Positions 1-8,199 of a stretch of 44,686 bases of DNA are shown in pieces. The stretch comes from an uncultured Actinomyces sp. (GTDB lineage Bacteria; Actinomycetota; Actinomycetes; Actinomycetales; Actinomycetaceae): NCBI GenBank assembly GCA_900541895.1, contig UWSI01000013.1:1-44686 (forward strand). The letters are read 5' to 3'. Position 1 is the stretch's first letter. Every line of letters starts with the position of its first letter. The position numbers and the translations under genes were made by a program. The notes below the pieces were generated by a model. The model worked only from the letters and a program-made list of their open reading frames with translations. It was not told where the DNA came from and ran no database searches.

Positions 1-58
1 CGCACCACAAAGCCGAAAGGTCGGGCTCAGACCAACTCTTTTCGTCCTTTAACCCCAT
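1..58 (-). CDS. Start of an unidentified gene, cut by the window edge
   Basis: An ATG at 58-56 is preceded by an AGGAG Shine-Dalgarno sequence (complement of 65-69) with a 6-base spacer. It opens a frame that runs without a stop to the window edge: 19 codons beginning MGLKDEKSWSEPDLSALW. It starts only 17 bases after the stop of the GH31 glycosidase gene and on the same strand, so it is probably the next gene of the same transcript. The visible residues are polar and do not suggest a signal peptide or membrane segment. Too little is present to name a family. The ribosome-binding site is the main reason to believe it. Confidence 0.6.
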   Translation of the reverse strand, partial: MGLKDEKSWSEPDLSALWC

Positions 59-75
59 GATTCGCTCCTGATACT

Positions 76-2451
76 TTAGAGATCTGATGCAATTGCGATT
101 TGGACAAGTGCCTCACGCAAATCTGGGGCAACGCCTGAAGCACTTAAGGCGGCGAAGAAGGCACCACGACCTTCTTTCCACGTAGCGTCGAGACGTGTGA
201 GCGTCTCAACCTCACAACGAGCATGAGTCAAAATTCGACGAATCTGCTCTGAGCGTTTAACCTCTTCACTCATCAACTTTGGTTCAAGGTCAAAACTGGC
301 GCCCGTGCGCGTTTCAATATAACCAAGGTCAGTCAGTTGGGTATCAATTCCATGCCCATAGGTGCGAACAAGGATCTTCCGTCGCACCGGGATTGAGTCC
401 AGATCTCCATCGGCACCATGAATTGTGAGTCTATGGTGAGCATCGTCCCATTCAAAGAGCGTACGAACAAGAGAACTATCGCTATCTTGATCTTCAATCA
501 GCTCATAGCTTGCATCCGCTCCAAAAACGAGCAGTAGCTCAATTTCTTCAGGATTACCGGTACCAACATTTGTCTGGCGCCCAAGCATTCCCAATGTGCC
601 TTCACCATCAGGAGCGGCAGCGCTTCCACAAAGCGGAATGATCGATCCGCTTCGCGCAAAGAGCGGAGTCCGTGAAAGCTCTGACCACAGTGAAAGCTTT
701 CGATTACCCTGGTAGGCGAGATTCGTCATGAGGTCGACCCACATGCCCTCTGGTAGCCACGCTTCAGAGTGACCCCGGCACGAGGCTTCAGAGAGCTGTT
801 CAGTGACTGGGGCAGCGATCAGCTCGCATCCAAAGCGGAAGCAATTGGGGACTTCCCAAGCCTGAGCGTGGCCGTCATGCTCCCAATACATTGGACGAAT
901 GAGTGGGAGAAGCTCATCACGACCGTGGAACTGTTCGGAGTGGAGATACCCGATCAGTCGGTGTCTGAAACGTAGGTATTCCTCTTGAATTGCACAATGA
1001 GGTTCTTCGAAAACCCATGGTTCTTTTCGCGTGAATGGATTATTCGATGAATGCAGGCGCATGATTGGGCTAAATACACCACTTTGGATCCAACGGGTCT
1101 CCAACTCTGGATCACGTACGCCAAGCATGTGACCACCGATATCATGGCTCCACCAGCCATAGCCGATATTTGAGGCGGTCGCAGTAAATTCAGGCTGGAA
1201 CTTCAACGATTCCCAGGTAATGTAGGTATCTCCAGAAAAACCCAGAGGGAAGCGCTGAGACCCGGGTCCACAATAGCGTGAAAGCGTCAGCCCTCGTCCA
1301 TGTCGGTGAGCATTATCAAGATAGTGATAGTGGTTGAGAACCCACAACGGGTCCAGTCCAGGAACGCTTGAATGCTCGCCTTGTTGCCAGTCAACCCACC
1401 AGAAGTCGACCCCTTGATCTTCAAGTGGATGCAGAATCTCTTCAAAATACGCCAACATAAAATCGGGATTCGCTGGTTCAAAGAGGATTGTCTTTTTAGT
1501 TCTAGGATCTACGCCCATTCTTTGAGCTAAGCGCTCGTACCCCTCTTCAAAGTAACGAATACCATCAGCAGGGTGAAGATTGAGTGAGGTGTGAAGACCA
1601 CGCTCATGCAGAGCATCAAGGAACTTTTGTGGATCTGGGAAAAGCTCAGGATCCCAGGTGTAGCCTGTCCATCCTGACCCAGCTCCCAAGGGAGGGCTGG
1701 TGACATGCCAATCCATATCGATGACAGCGACTGCAAGCGGAACATCGTGACGAGCAAATTCGCTCATCACTTCCAAATAGTCCTCATCTGTGTAGCGGTG
1801 ATATCTACTCCACCAATTTCCTAAGGCATAGCGGGGCAGAATCGCTTGAGGACCGCTTAAACGGTAAAAGGAACGTACGGCCTCGGGAAAATCTGGTCCG
1901 CAAGCGAAAACGTAAATGTCTAGGTGCTCCGGACGCGCAGCCAGGAAGACTCCATCGCTAGAGACCGGGCAGGTGTCATCAATCAACGAGCTTATGCCAC
2001 GGCCATCGACGACTCCTCTATCCAGTTCACAGCGTCCATCAACCGTGTCCAATGTTCTGGTCGTCCCACGCAGGTTTCTCCCTTGAATCCAGGGAAATTC
2101 TGCATCAGTCCCCCAACGCCAGGTTCCACCCCAGCTATCTTCTTCCCTTACTTGAGCCCACAATCCATTGGAGTTGGGCTCCTTGCCGTCATAGTGGAAG
2201 GACATATGTGCAGTCTCAATAACTACGCCGCCGACTTCATCATGGTCGATGCGCAGATCCTTCACAGGTAGGCACTTGCGCCAAGCCATCATCTGTGTCG
2301 GTCCATCTAGGAATTCACCGCTCGGATCCCATTCGAGACGGATCACAGTGTCTGAAAGAATTTCAATCCTCCACTGTGGGCCTTCAATCACTTGCTCGGC
2401 GGGAGGCGCCTGAATCGGTGAAGGTAGCAAATGGGGTGGAAGAAGCGCCAT
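76..2451 (-). CDS. Glycoside hydrolase family 31 (alpha-glucosidase/alpha-xylosidase type)
   Basis: A protein of about 791 residues with the GH31 layout: N-terminal beta-sandwich, catalytic TIM barrel and C-terminal beta domains. The likely nucleophile is Asp near residue 355 in FWWVDWQQGE, and the likely acid/base is Asp near residue 409 in FSGDT. There is no signal peptide, so it should act in the cytoplasm on imported alpha-linked oligosaccharides; the exact linkage cannot be told. The barrel region is rich in Trp and Tyr as usual for the family. GTG at 2454 and ATG at 2451 are adjacent, and AGGAG (2461-2465 complement) serves either with 6 or 9 bases; I chose ATG. A short helical tail follows the last beta domain. 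A further gene starts 17 bases downstream. A hairpin separates it from aspS upstream, so it probably has limited read-through or its own promoter. Confidence 0.9.
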   Translation of the reverse strand: MALLPPHLLPSPIQAPPAEQVIEGPQWRIEILSDTVIRLEWDPSGEFLDGPTQMMAWRKCLPVKDLRIDHDEVGGVVIETAHMSFHYDGKEPNSNGLWAQVREEDSWGGTWRWGTDAEFPWIQGRNLRGTTRTLDTVDGRCELDRGVVDGRGISSLIDDTCPVSSDGVFLAARPEHLDIYVFACGPDFPEAVRSFYRLSGPQAILPRYALGNWWSRYHRYTDEDYLEVMSEFARHDVPLAVAVIDMDWHVTSPPLGAGSGWTGYTWDPELFPDPQKFLDALHERGLHTSLNLHPADGIRYFEEGYERLAQRMGVDPRTKKTILFEPANPDFMLAYFEEILHPLEDQGVDFWWVDWQQGEHSSVPGLDPLWVLNHYHYLDNAHRHGRGLTLSRYCGPGSQRFPLGFSGDTYITWESLKFQPEFTATASNIGYGWWSHDIGGHMLGVRDPELETRWIQSGVFSPIMRLHSSNNPFTRKEPWVFEEPHCAIQEEYLRFRHRLIGYLHSEQFHGRDELLPLIRPMYWEHDGHAQAWEVPNCFRFGCELIAAPVTEQLSEASCRGHSEAWLPEGMWVDLMTNLAYQGNRKLSLWSELSRTPLFARSGSIIPLCGSAAAPDGEGTLGMLGRQTNVGTGNPEEIELLLVFGADASYELIEDQDSDSSLVRTLFEWDDAHHRLTIHGADGDLDSIPVRRKILVRTYGHGIDTQLTDLGYIETRTGASFDLEPKLMSEEVKRSEQIRRILTHARCEVETLTRLDATWKEGRGAFFAALSASGVAPDLREALVQIAIASDL

Positions 2452-2542
2452 CACGTATCACTCCTGAGGAATCGGCATTGAGCCCTGTTGACTACCAAGA
2501 TTAGCCTCTCAATCCTCGATCTGCCTATTCACTGAGCAATAA

Positions 2543-2580
2543 TTTCCGGGGTGGTTGATGCGCATCAACCACCCCGGAAA
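2543..2580 (-). terminator. Perfect palindromic hairpin after aspS
   Basis: A perfect 38-base inverted repeat with two 19-base arms and no spacer; the left arm begins TTTCCGGGGTGG. It lies 27 bases past the aspS stop. Read on the minus strand the stem is followed by TTATTG, a weak U-tract. The flanking A/U pairs of the stem supply part of the usual terminator signal. It could also act as a processing or attenuation site ahead of the GH31 gene. Confidence 0.65.
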
Positions 2581-2607
2581 CTTTCTAGAAATTAGCCGAA
2601 AGGACGT

Positions 2608-4416
2608 TTACTTTTCAGAGCTAATCTCAGAGTCCTCTTCGCCGCGCTTCTTCGGCTTCGCATCCACGCCAGCCTCCTTGCGCTGTGCAGGAGTAATGGG
2701 TGCAGGAGCATCGGTCAGCGGATCGTATCCGCCACCCGACTTCGGGAAGGCGATGACGTCGCGAATTGATTCAGACTTGGTGAGCAGCGAAACAATTCGG
2801 TCCCATCCGAAGGCGATGCCGCCGTGCGGAGGAGCTCCGAACTTGAAGGCATCAAGGAGGAATCCGAACTGCGTTTGGGCTTCTTCCTCGCCAATACCCA
2901 TGACCTTGAAGACGCGATTTTGGACGTCACGTCGGTGAATACGGATGGAGCCACCGCCGATTTCATTACCATTGCAGACAATGTCATAGGCGTAGGCCAA
3001 AGCATTCCCAGGATCCTGATCGAAAGTATCCAACCACTCAGGCTTTGGCGAGGTGAAGGCGTGATGGACAGCAGTCCAAGCGCTGTGTCCAAGAGCAACG
3101 TCACCTTCGGCCTCGGCATCTCCGGTCGGCTTGAAGAGAGGGGCGTCGACAACCCAGGTAAACGCCCACGCGTCGGGATCGATCAGGTTGCAGCGCTTAC
3201 CGATCTCGAGGCGGGCGGCGCCAAGCAGCTCTCGCGAGGCGGTGGGCTTACCAGCAGCGAAGAAAATACAGTCACCAGGCTTTGCGCCAGTGGCCTCGGA
3301 GAGGCCAGCGCGCTCAGCTTCAGTGATGTTCTTTGCAACCGGACCGCCAAGGCTGCCTTCCTCATCAAGAGTGACGTAAGCAAGTCCCTTGGCCCCACGC
3401 GCCTTGGCCCATTCCTGCCACTTGTCGAAGGTGCGGCGAGGCTGAGAACCACCACCGGGCATCACGACTGCACCAACATAGGGTGCCTGGAAGACTCGGA
3501 AAGTCGTGTCCTTGAAGTACTCAGTCAGATCAACAAGCTGGTATCCGAAACGAAGATCAGGCTTGTCAGAGCCGTATTTCTCCATCGCGTCCTTGTAGGT
3601 CATGCGAGGAATCGGAGTCTGAAGATCGTAACCGATGAGGGCCCAAACATTCTTCAAAATCTCTTCTGCAACGGCGATGACGTCGTCCTGATCGACGAAG
3701 CTCATCTCAATATCAAGCTGTGTGAACTCCGGCTGACGATCTGCACGGAAGTCTTCATCACGATAGCAGCGTGCAATCTGGAAGTAACGTTCCATTCCGG
3801 CAACCATCAGCATCTGCTTGAAAAGCTGCGGGGACTGCGGCAGTGCATACCAAGAACCGGGTGACAGACGAGCAGGAACAATGAAGTCACGCGCACCTTC
3901 AGGGGTGGAACGTGTCAGCGTCGGCGTTTCAATTTCCACGAAATCATGAGCGTAGAGAGTATCGCGAGCAGCCCGCGAAACCTTCGAACGCAGGCGCAGC
4001 GCGTACTGCTCGGGTTCACGACGCAGATCAAGGTAACGGTACTTCAAACGCGTTTCTTCACCGACGTTGCCTGAGTCTTCCGCGTTGGAGGACACCTGGA
4101 AAGGAAGCGGCGCAGAAGTATTGAGAATCTCAATATCGTCGCCCATGACTTCAATAGCACCCGTAGAGAGATTCGGGTTCTCGTTGCCTTCAGGACGAGC
4201 GCAGACCTCTCCGGTCACTTTCAAAACGAACTCGCTGCGCAATTCGTGGGCAACGCGTTCATCGCGAACGACCACCTGCGCAATTCCCGAAGCATCACGG
4301 AGATCGATGAATGCAACACCACCGTGGTCACGACGTCGATCGACCCATCCGGTCAAGGTGACGGTTTGGCCGACAAGGTCAAGGCCAAGCGTTCCAATAT
4401 TGTGAGTGCGAAGCAC
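2608..4416 (-). CDS. aspS: Aspartate--tRNA ligase, probably non-discriminating (Asp/Asn)
   Basis: A class II aminoacyl-tRNA synthetase of 602 residues, the normal length for bacterial AspRS. An N-terminal OB anticodon-binding fold (about 1-105) is followed by the catalytic core with class II motifs (for example FRADRQPEFTQLDIEMSF) and the bacterial GAD insertion, then motif 3 (FGWDRIVSLL). The start is GTG at 4416 (MLRTHNIGTL), preceded by GAAAGGA with a 6-base spacer. An upstream in-frame ATG at 4500 would add 28 residues foreign to the family and has no matching ribosome site. His31 in RRRDHGG and Gly in RPEGNENP match the signature described for non-discriminating AspRS, which also charges tRNA-Asn for the amidotransferase GatCAB. 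The C-terminus is a charged tail. It diverges from the MFS gene. Confidence 0.96.
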   Translation of the reverse strand: MLRTHNIGTLGLDLVGQTVTLTGWVDRRRDHGGVAFIDLRDASGIAQVVVRDERVAHELRSEFVLKVTGEVCARPEGNENPNLSTGAIEVMGDDIEILNTSAPLPFQVSSNAEDSGNVGEETRLKYRYLDLRREPEQYALRLRSKVSRAARDTLYAHDFVEIETPTLTRSTPEGARDFIVPARLSPGSWYALPQSPQLFKQMLMVAGMERYFQIARCYRDEDFRADRQPEFTQLDIEMSFVDQDDVIAVAEEILKNVWALIGYDLQTPIPRMTYKDAMEKYGSDKPDLRFGYQLVDLTEYFKDTTFRVFQAPYVGAVVMPGGGSQPRRTFDKWQEWAKARGAKGLAYVTLDEEGSLGGPVAKNITEAERAGLSEATGAKPGDCIFFAAGKPTASRELLGAARLEIGKRCNLIDPDAWAFTWVVDAPLFKPTGDAEAEGDVALGHSAWTAVHHAFTSPKPEWLDTFDQDPGNALAYAYDIVCNGNEIGGGSIRIHRRDVQNRVFKVMGIGEEEAQTQFGFLLDAFKFGAPPHGGIAFGWDRIVSLLTKSESIRDVIAFPKSGGGYDPLTDAPAPITPAQRKEAGVDAKPKKRGEEDSEISSEK

Positions 4417-4465
4417 TGGTTTTCCTTTCGTTGGTACCATCCGCGAGACGAGCGGCGGCACGGAC

Positions 4466-4471
4466 ATAATA
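4466..4471 (-). promoter_or_regulatory. aspS: Possible -10 element for aspS
   Basis: TATTAT is read on the minus strand at 4471-4466, about 50 bases before the aspS GTG, and matches five of six bases of the sigma-70-type -10 consensus. No convincing -35 hexamer is seen at 16-18 bases. The position in the divergent aspS/MFS intergenic region is right for a promoter, but this is only a motif match. Confidence 0.3.
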
Positions 4472-4624
4472 CCCCCAATGCTCCCCCACTCCTCGATCAA
4501 CGAGTCGACAGCAGGAGTTCATTCGTTTGTTTTCACTCAACAATAATCAGCCCTACCAACAATTGAGGCGCACCTTTTGTAGACACTGGCCAAAGTCTCA
4601 GGCGAAATGTGCAAGGATAATGAC

Positions 4625-6004
4625 ATGTCCCCAAGTCCCCGAGCTCAGGCATGGTCAAGTGCGGAAAAGGGACTCATGCTCTCCTCCGTCATCTTGATTA
4701 CGCTTTCCGCTTTTGAATCGCTTGCAACGACCACGATCATGCCGAACGTCGTTGCCTCTTTCCATGCAGATTCTTGGTTCGCAGTTTCTTCGGGTGCTGC
4801 TCTGATTACAAATTTGATTGCAAATGTCCTAGCAGGAGGTCTCAGCGATGCGTTGGGCGTCAAAAAGGTATTTGCCTGGGGATTAGGACTTTTCTGCGTA
4901 GGACTATTAGTAAGCGCTCTCGCTCCCCATATCGCAGTATTCGTTCTCGGTCGGCTCATCCAGGGCCTGGGTGGAGGATTTATCATTGTCCCGCTCTACG
5001 TTCTTGTCGGAGCAATCGCCACTCCCCTACACCGTCCACGCTACTTTGCAGCTTTTTCCCTATCTTGGGTCTTCCCTTCTCTCGTAGGACCTGCTCTTGC
5101 TGGACTGATCGTGACATATATTGGATGGCGGGTGGTTTTTGGTTTAGCTCCTCTCCTCGCAGTATTCGGCGCAATTCCCCTTCATTCGGTTCTTAAAAAA
5201 TTCTCGATCCCATCACAAGGAGTTCTACCTTCTTCACGCTTTGTCCGACTGGCGCTAGGCAGCGGTATCGGTGTTTTCCTTCTACAGATTTCGGGTACTT
5301 TTACTTCGGTCTGGGCAATGGTGCTTGTGGGCTCTGCAGGTCTTACGCTCTCGGCAATAACGCTTCCGCGTCTGCTCCCTCCTGGCTCTTTTACTCTCAA
5401 GCGTGGCATCCCATCACTTGTCATAACTCGTTTACTCATGATGGGAGCGGTAACAGGCGCAGAAGTTGTATTGCCTTTACTTCTTCAACGTGTTCAGGGC
5501 TGGACTCCGAGTTCAGCCTCCCTCGTCGTTACTGCAAGCGCCCTATCCTGGGCTGCCGGCTCGGTGATCCAGTCCCATATCCACGTGGGCAAGAGCCGAC
5601 TCAGGCTCCCACGAATCGGAATGGTCTTTGTTATCATTGGCCTGGCTCCACTAACAATGCTTCTCCAGACATCCGCCCCTCACTGGCCAATCTTTATCGC
5701 CTGGCTCCTTGCTGGACTTGGCGTTGGCCTCACGCACTCTACGATCTCAGATCTCACGCTTGGGGCAACCGATCCCTCAATGCATGGACGAGCATCCTCG
5801 TGGCTTCAGGTTGCGGACTCGGCCGGTGCAGCTGTCGAGCTTGCTTTCGTCTCTCTTGCGCTGGCTCTATGGAGTGCTCTCGGATTCACGGGTGCCATTG
5901 CTTACCTCCCCGCAACCTTAGTTGCCCTCGGAGTCGCTGTCGTCGGTGTATGTGCGGCAATGAGAACGCGCGAGGAAGATCTTCTCCCTCGCGCGTCTGC
6001 TTAG
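4625..6004 (+). CDS. MFS transporter, 14-segment DHA2-like
   Basis: A 459-residue integral membrane protein. By eye there are 14 hydrophobic segments, as in the DHA2 (EmrB/QacA-type) drug:proton antiporters. The loop between segments 2 and 3 carries a motif A-like sequence (GGLSDALGVKKVF), and segment 4 has the GRLIQGLGGG pattern seen in the family. The substrate cannot be deduced. ATG at 4625 is preferred over ATG at 4607 because AAGGA (4613-4617) sits 7 bases ahead of it. It is one of only three plus-strand genes, diverging from aspS and converging with the helicase gene with 15 bases between the stops. No regulator gene is adjacent. Confidence 0.87.
   Translation: MSPSPRAQAWSSAEKGLMLSSVILITLSAFESLATTTIMPNVVASFHADSWFAVSSGAALITNLIANVLAGGLSDALGVKKVFAWGLGLFCVGLLVSALAPHIAVFVLGRLIQGLGGGFIIVPLYVLVGAIATPLHRPRYFAAFSLSWVFPSLVGPALAGLIVTYIGWRVVFGLAPLLAVFGAIPLHSVLKKFSIPSQGVLPSSRFVRLALGSGIGVFLLQISGTFTSVWAMVLVGSAGLTLSAITLPRLLPPGSFTLKRGIPSLVITRLLMMGAVTGAEVVLPLLLQRVQGWTPSSASLVVTASALSWAAGSVIQSHIHVGKSRLRLPRIGMVFVIIGLAPLTMLLQTSAPHWPIFIAWLLAGLGVGLTHSTISDLTLGATDPSMHGRASSWLQVADSAGAAVELAFVSLALALWSALGFTGAIAYLPATLVALGVAVVGVCAAMRTREEDLLPRASA
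5966..5996. terminator. Hairpin at the end of the MFS coding region, possible bidirectional terminator
   Basis: Arms ACGCGCGAGG (5966-5975) and CCTCGCGCGT (5987-5996) enclose an 11-base loop that itself contains part of the palindrome GAAGATCTTC. It sits in the last codons of the transporter and lies 24 bases beyond the helicase stop on the other strand, so it could end both converging messages. Neither side has a strong T-tract, so termination is an inference. Confidence 0.4.
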
Positions 6005-6019
6005 TAATGTAGTTGTCGC

Positions 6020-8008
6020 TCAGCGTCCGAAACGACGTCCCTTCCCCAACTTCTTCGAGGCCGATTTCCGCTGAGGTTGCGTAGCTCTCCCACCCCTAAA
6101 CGAGGACTTTTCGCCGAACTCGCGACCGCCTCGGCGATCATCACGGCGATGATCATCTCCATGGCCTAAACGGTGCCCACGCCCGCGCTCCGTGCGGGAC
6201 TTCGCTAAGTCTCGGGAGTCTTTTCGTGAAAGCGCAGCCTTCCTCGGGGAACGAGCCTTCCCATCGGGTCCCTCATCAACGCGGATTCTCAGTGCGCGAC
6301 CTGAAACATGCGCCTTTGAAATCCGAGCCATGGCATCCGGACGAAGGTCTGTATGAATTTCGACTAGAGAGAAGGTCGGGTAGATATCAATATGACCGAT
6401 ATCTGCACCGGCAATACCACCTTCACCGGTGATAGCTCCGACGATCGCACCGGGCTTGACGCGGTCCTTCTTCCCTACTTCGATGCGGTAGCGCGTACCG
6501 GTCCCAACTGCGTGCCGAGGTGAAGAACCCTGTTTACGCGCCTTGAGTGGGCGGTCGTTGTCGCGGCCTCCCTCAAAGTGAGCGCGTGCAAATTCGCCCG
6601 ATTCGTCAAGTTCTTCCTCGCGACGAATCTTTCCATTACCGCGACGATCCTCAGTGATGCGCGCAGCGGGTCCTTCATCCCCCACTGCCTGGGCAAGAAG
6701 TGCAGCCGCAATATCCTCAATATCCAATGAGGTTGTGTCATGGACCTCATCAAGAAGCTGCCGGTAAAGATCGAGTCGTCCACGTTCAATACGCGCGCCA
6801 ATGGCATCCAAGATTCCGCTGGCTCTGAACTGTGAGACAGCAGCGGGTGAAGGAATCTCAACCTCTTCCATGGGGGTACCGGTAAGCTTCTCGATCTTGC
6901 GAAGTCGGCCATGTTCCCGAGGCGTAAAGAAGGTCAACGAGCGCCCTTCACGCCCGGCGCGCCCAGTACGCCCAATTCGGTGTACATAAGCTTCTGCTTC
7001 GCGGGGAACGTCAAAGTTGACGACCAAACCAATTCGTTCAACATCGAGGCCTCGAGCGGCAACATCGGTTGCAACCAGAACGTCGAGGGAGCCGTTCTTG
7101 AGACGTTCCACCATGCGTTCGCGTTCGGTCTGCGCAACATCACCCGAAATACCTGCGGCCTTAAAGCCTCGTGAGTTCAGTTCAAGAGCAATTTCCTCGA
7201 CATCTAGACGCGTGCGGACGAAGACAATTGCAGCATCAGATTCTTGCGCGCTCTGGTGTTGAGCACGAGTAGCAAGAACACGCGAAAGCGCACCAATCTT
7301 GTGCTTGTAAGGAACAACAGCATAGGTTTGGTGAATCGTATCAACAGTTGAAGACTCTTCAGAAACAGCAATCTTCAGAGGGTCCTTCAAATGCGTTTGC
7401 GCAATTTTCTCAATTGCGGCAGGCATGGTTGCAGAAAAGAGGGCAGTCAAACGATCATCAGGAACCGAGGCGGTAATAGTCTCGACGTCCTCAGCAAAGC
7501 CCATGCGGAGCATTTCATCTGCTTCATCAAGCACCAACATGACGACGTTGCTCAGATCCAACGCGCCTTTCTCGATAAGGTCGATCACTCGGCCGGGAGT
7601 GCCGACAACGACCTGCGCACCACGCTTAAGCGCGCCGATCTGAGGACCGTAGGCTGAGCCCCCATAGACGGGTACGACGTCAATATCGCGGCTCTGAGCG
7701 GCGAAATCTGAAATCGCCTGAGCGGACTGCATGGCCAATTCGCGCGTAGGTGCAAGCACAAGTGCCTGCACATGACGTTGATCAGAATCAATCAAAGCCA
7801 AGAGCGGCAGACCAAAGGCCGCGGTCTTTCCAGTTCCCGTCTGAGCAATTCCAACGACATCATGGAAGTCAAGAAGCGCTGGGATTGCCTCAGCCTGGAT
7901 AGGGGTTGGAACCTCATAGCCCATGTTGGTGATGGCTTTGAGGAGATCATCAGGCAGTCCAAGATCTGCGAAAGTAGTCTCGGTAGTGTTTTCGGGTGCA
8001 GTGGACAC
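6020..8008 (-). CDS. deaD: DEAD-box ATP-dependent RNA helicase with DbpA-type RNA-binding domain
   Basis: A 662-residue RNA helicase of the CsdA/DeaD type. The N-terminal half carries the Q motif region (FADLGLPDDLL...PTPIQ), Walker A AQTGTGKT (about 55-62), PTRELA, TPGR, DEAD (Walker B) and SAT. The second RecA domain has RGLDV and HRIGRTGRAG. After a helical linker, about residues 505-590 (YRIEVGKKDRVKPG onward) form the RRM-like DbpA RNA-binding domain. A basic Arg/Gly/Lys-rich tail ends the protein. Such enzymes unwind RNA in ribosome assembly and mRNA turnover, often in the cold. The start is GTG at 8008, with AAGGA about 5-6 bases upstream. The gene stands between the hisS and MFS genes and is likely its own transcript; no clear promoter is seen. 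Confidence 0.95.
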   Translation of the reverse strand: MSTAPENTTETTFADLGLPDDLLKAITNMGYEVPTPIQAEAIPALLDFHDVVGIAQTGTGKTAAFGLPLLALIDSDQRHVQALVLAPTRELAMQSAQAISDFAAQSRDIDVVPVYGGSAYGPQIGALKRGAQVVVGTPGRVIDLIEKGALDLSNVVMLVLDEADEMLRMGFAEDVETITASVPDDRLTALFSATMPAAIEKIAQTHLKDPLKIAVSEESSTVDTIHQTYAVVPYKHKIGALSRVLATRAQHQSAQESDAAIVFVRTRLDVEEIALELNSRGFKAAGISGDVAQTERERMVERLKNGSLDVLVATDVAARGLDVERIGLVVNFDVPREAEAYVHRIGRTGRAGREGRSLTFFTPREHGRLRKIEKLTGTPMEEVEIPSPAAVSQFRASGILDAIGARIERGRLDLYRQLLDEVHDTTSLDIEDIAAALLAQAVGDEGPAARITEDRRGNGKIRREEELDESGEFARAHFEGGRDNDRPLKARKQGSSPRHAVGTGTRYRIEVGKKDRVKPGAIVGAITGEGGIAGADIGHIDIYPTFSLVEIHTDLRPDAMARISKAHVSGRALRIRVDEGPDGKARSPRKAALSRKDSRDLAKSRTERGRGHRLGHGDDHRRDDRRGGREFGEKSSFRGGRATQPQRKSASKKLGKGRRFGR

Positions 8009-8157
8009 AGTTTTCCTTACAATTAGCGTCGCTCAGGGTCGACTTCACGGATGAAGCGCGACCCCACACCGTTTTCACCGCCGAGGCTATGCTCGACCAC
8101 CATTGGGTAGCGCCTCGTTGCCTAGCAAGGCTATCAGGTCAATGCTCCGGAAACAGT

Positions 8158-8191
8158 AGTGCCTTCGGTGAGATCGCACACCGAAGGCACT
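8158..8191 (-). terminator. Rho-independent-type terminator after hisS
   Basis: Arms AGTGCCTTCGGTG (8158-8170) and CACCGAAGGCACT (8179-8191) are a perfect 13-base stem with an 8-base loop. It begins 8 bases past the hisS stop. The downstream U-tract on the minus strand is weak (ACTGTTTCC), while the opposite side is A-rich. The rest of the gap, 8009-8157, holds nothing I recognise apart from the helicase ribosome-binding site. Confidence 0.7.
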
Positions 8192-8199
8192 AAAACGAC

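Noticed and set aside
2824..3864. A 346-codon open frame on the plus strand inside aspS
   Set aside because: It lies wholly antisense to a certain synthetase gene, has no ribosome site and no recognisable motif; it is a by-product of codon bias on the other strand.
4417..4500. Longer aspS start at 4500
   Set aside because: The added 28 residues do not fit AspRS, while GTG 4416 has a well-spaced ribosome site and restores the normal N-terminus.
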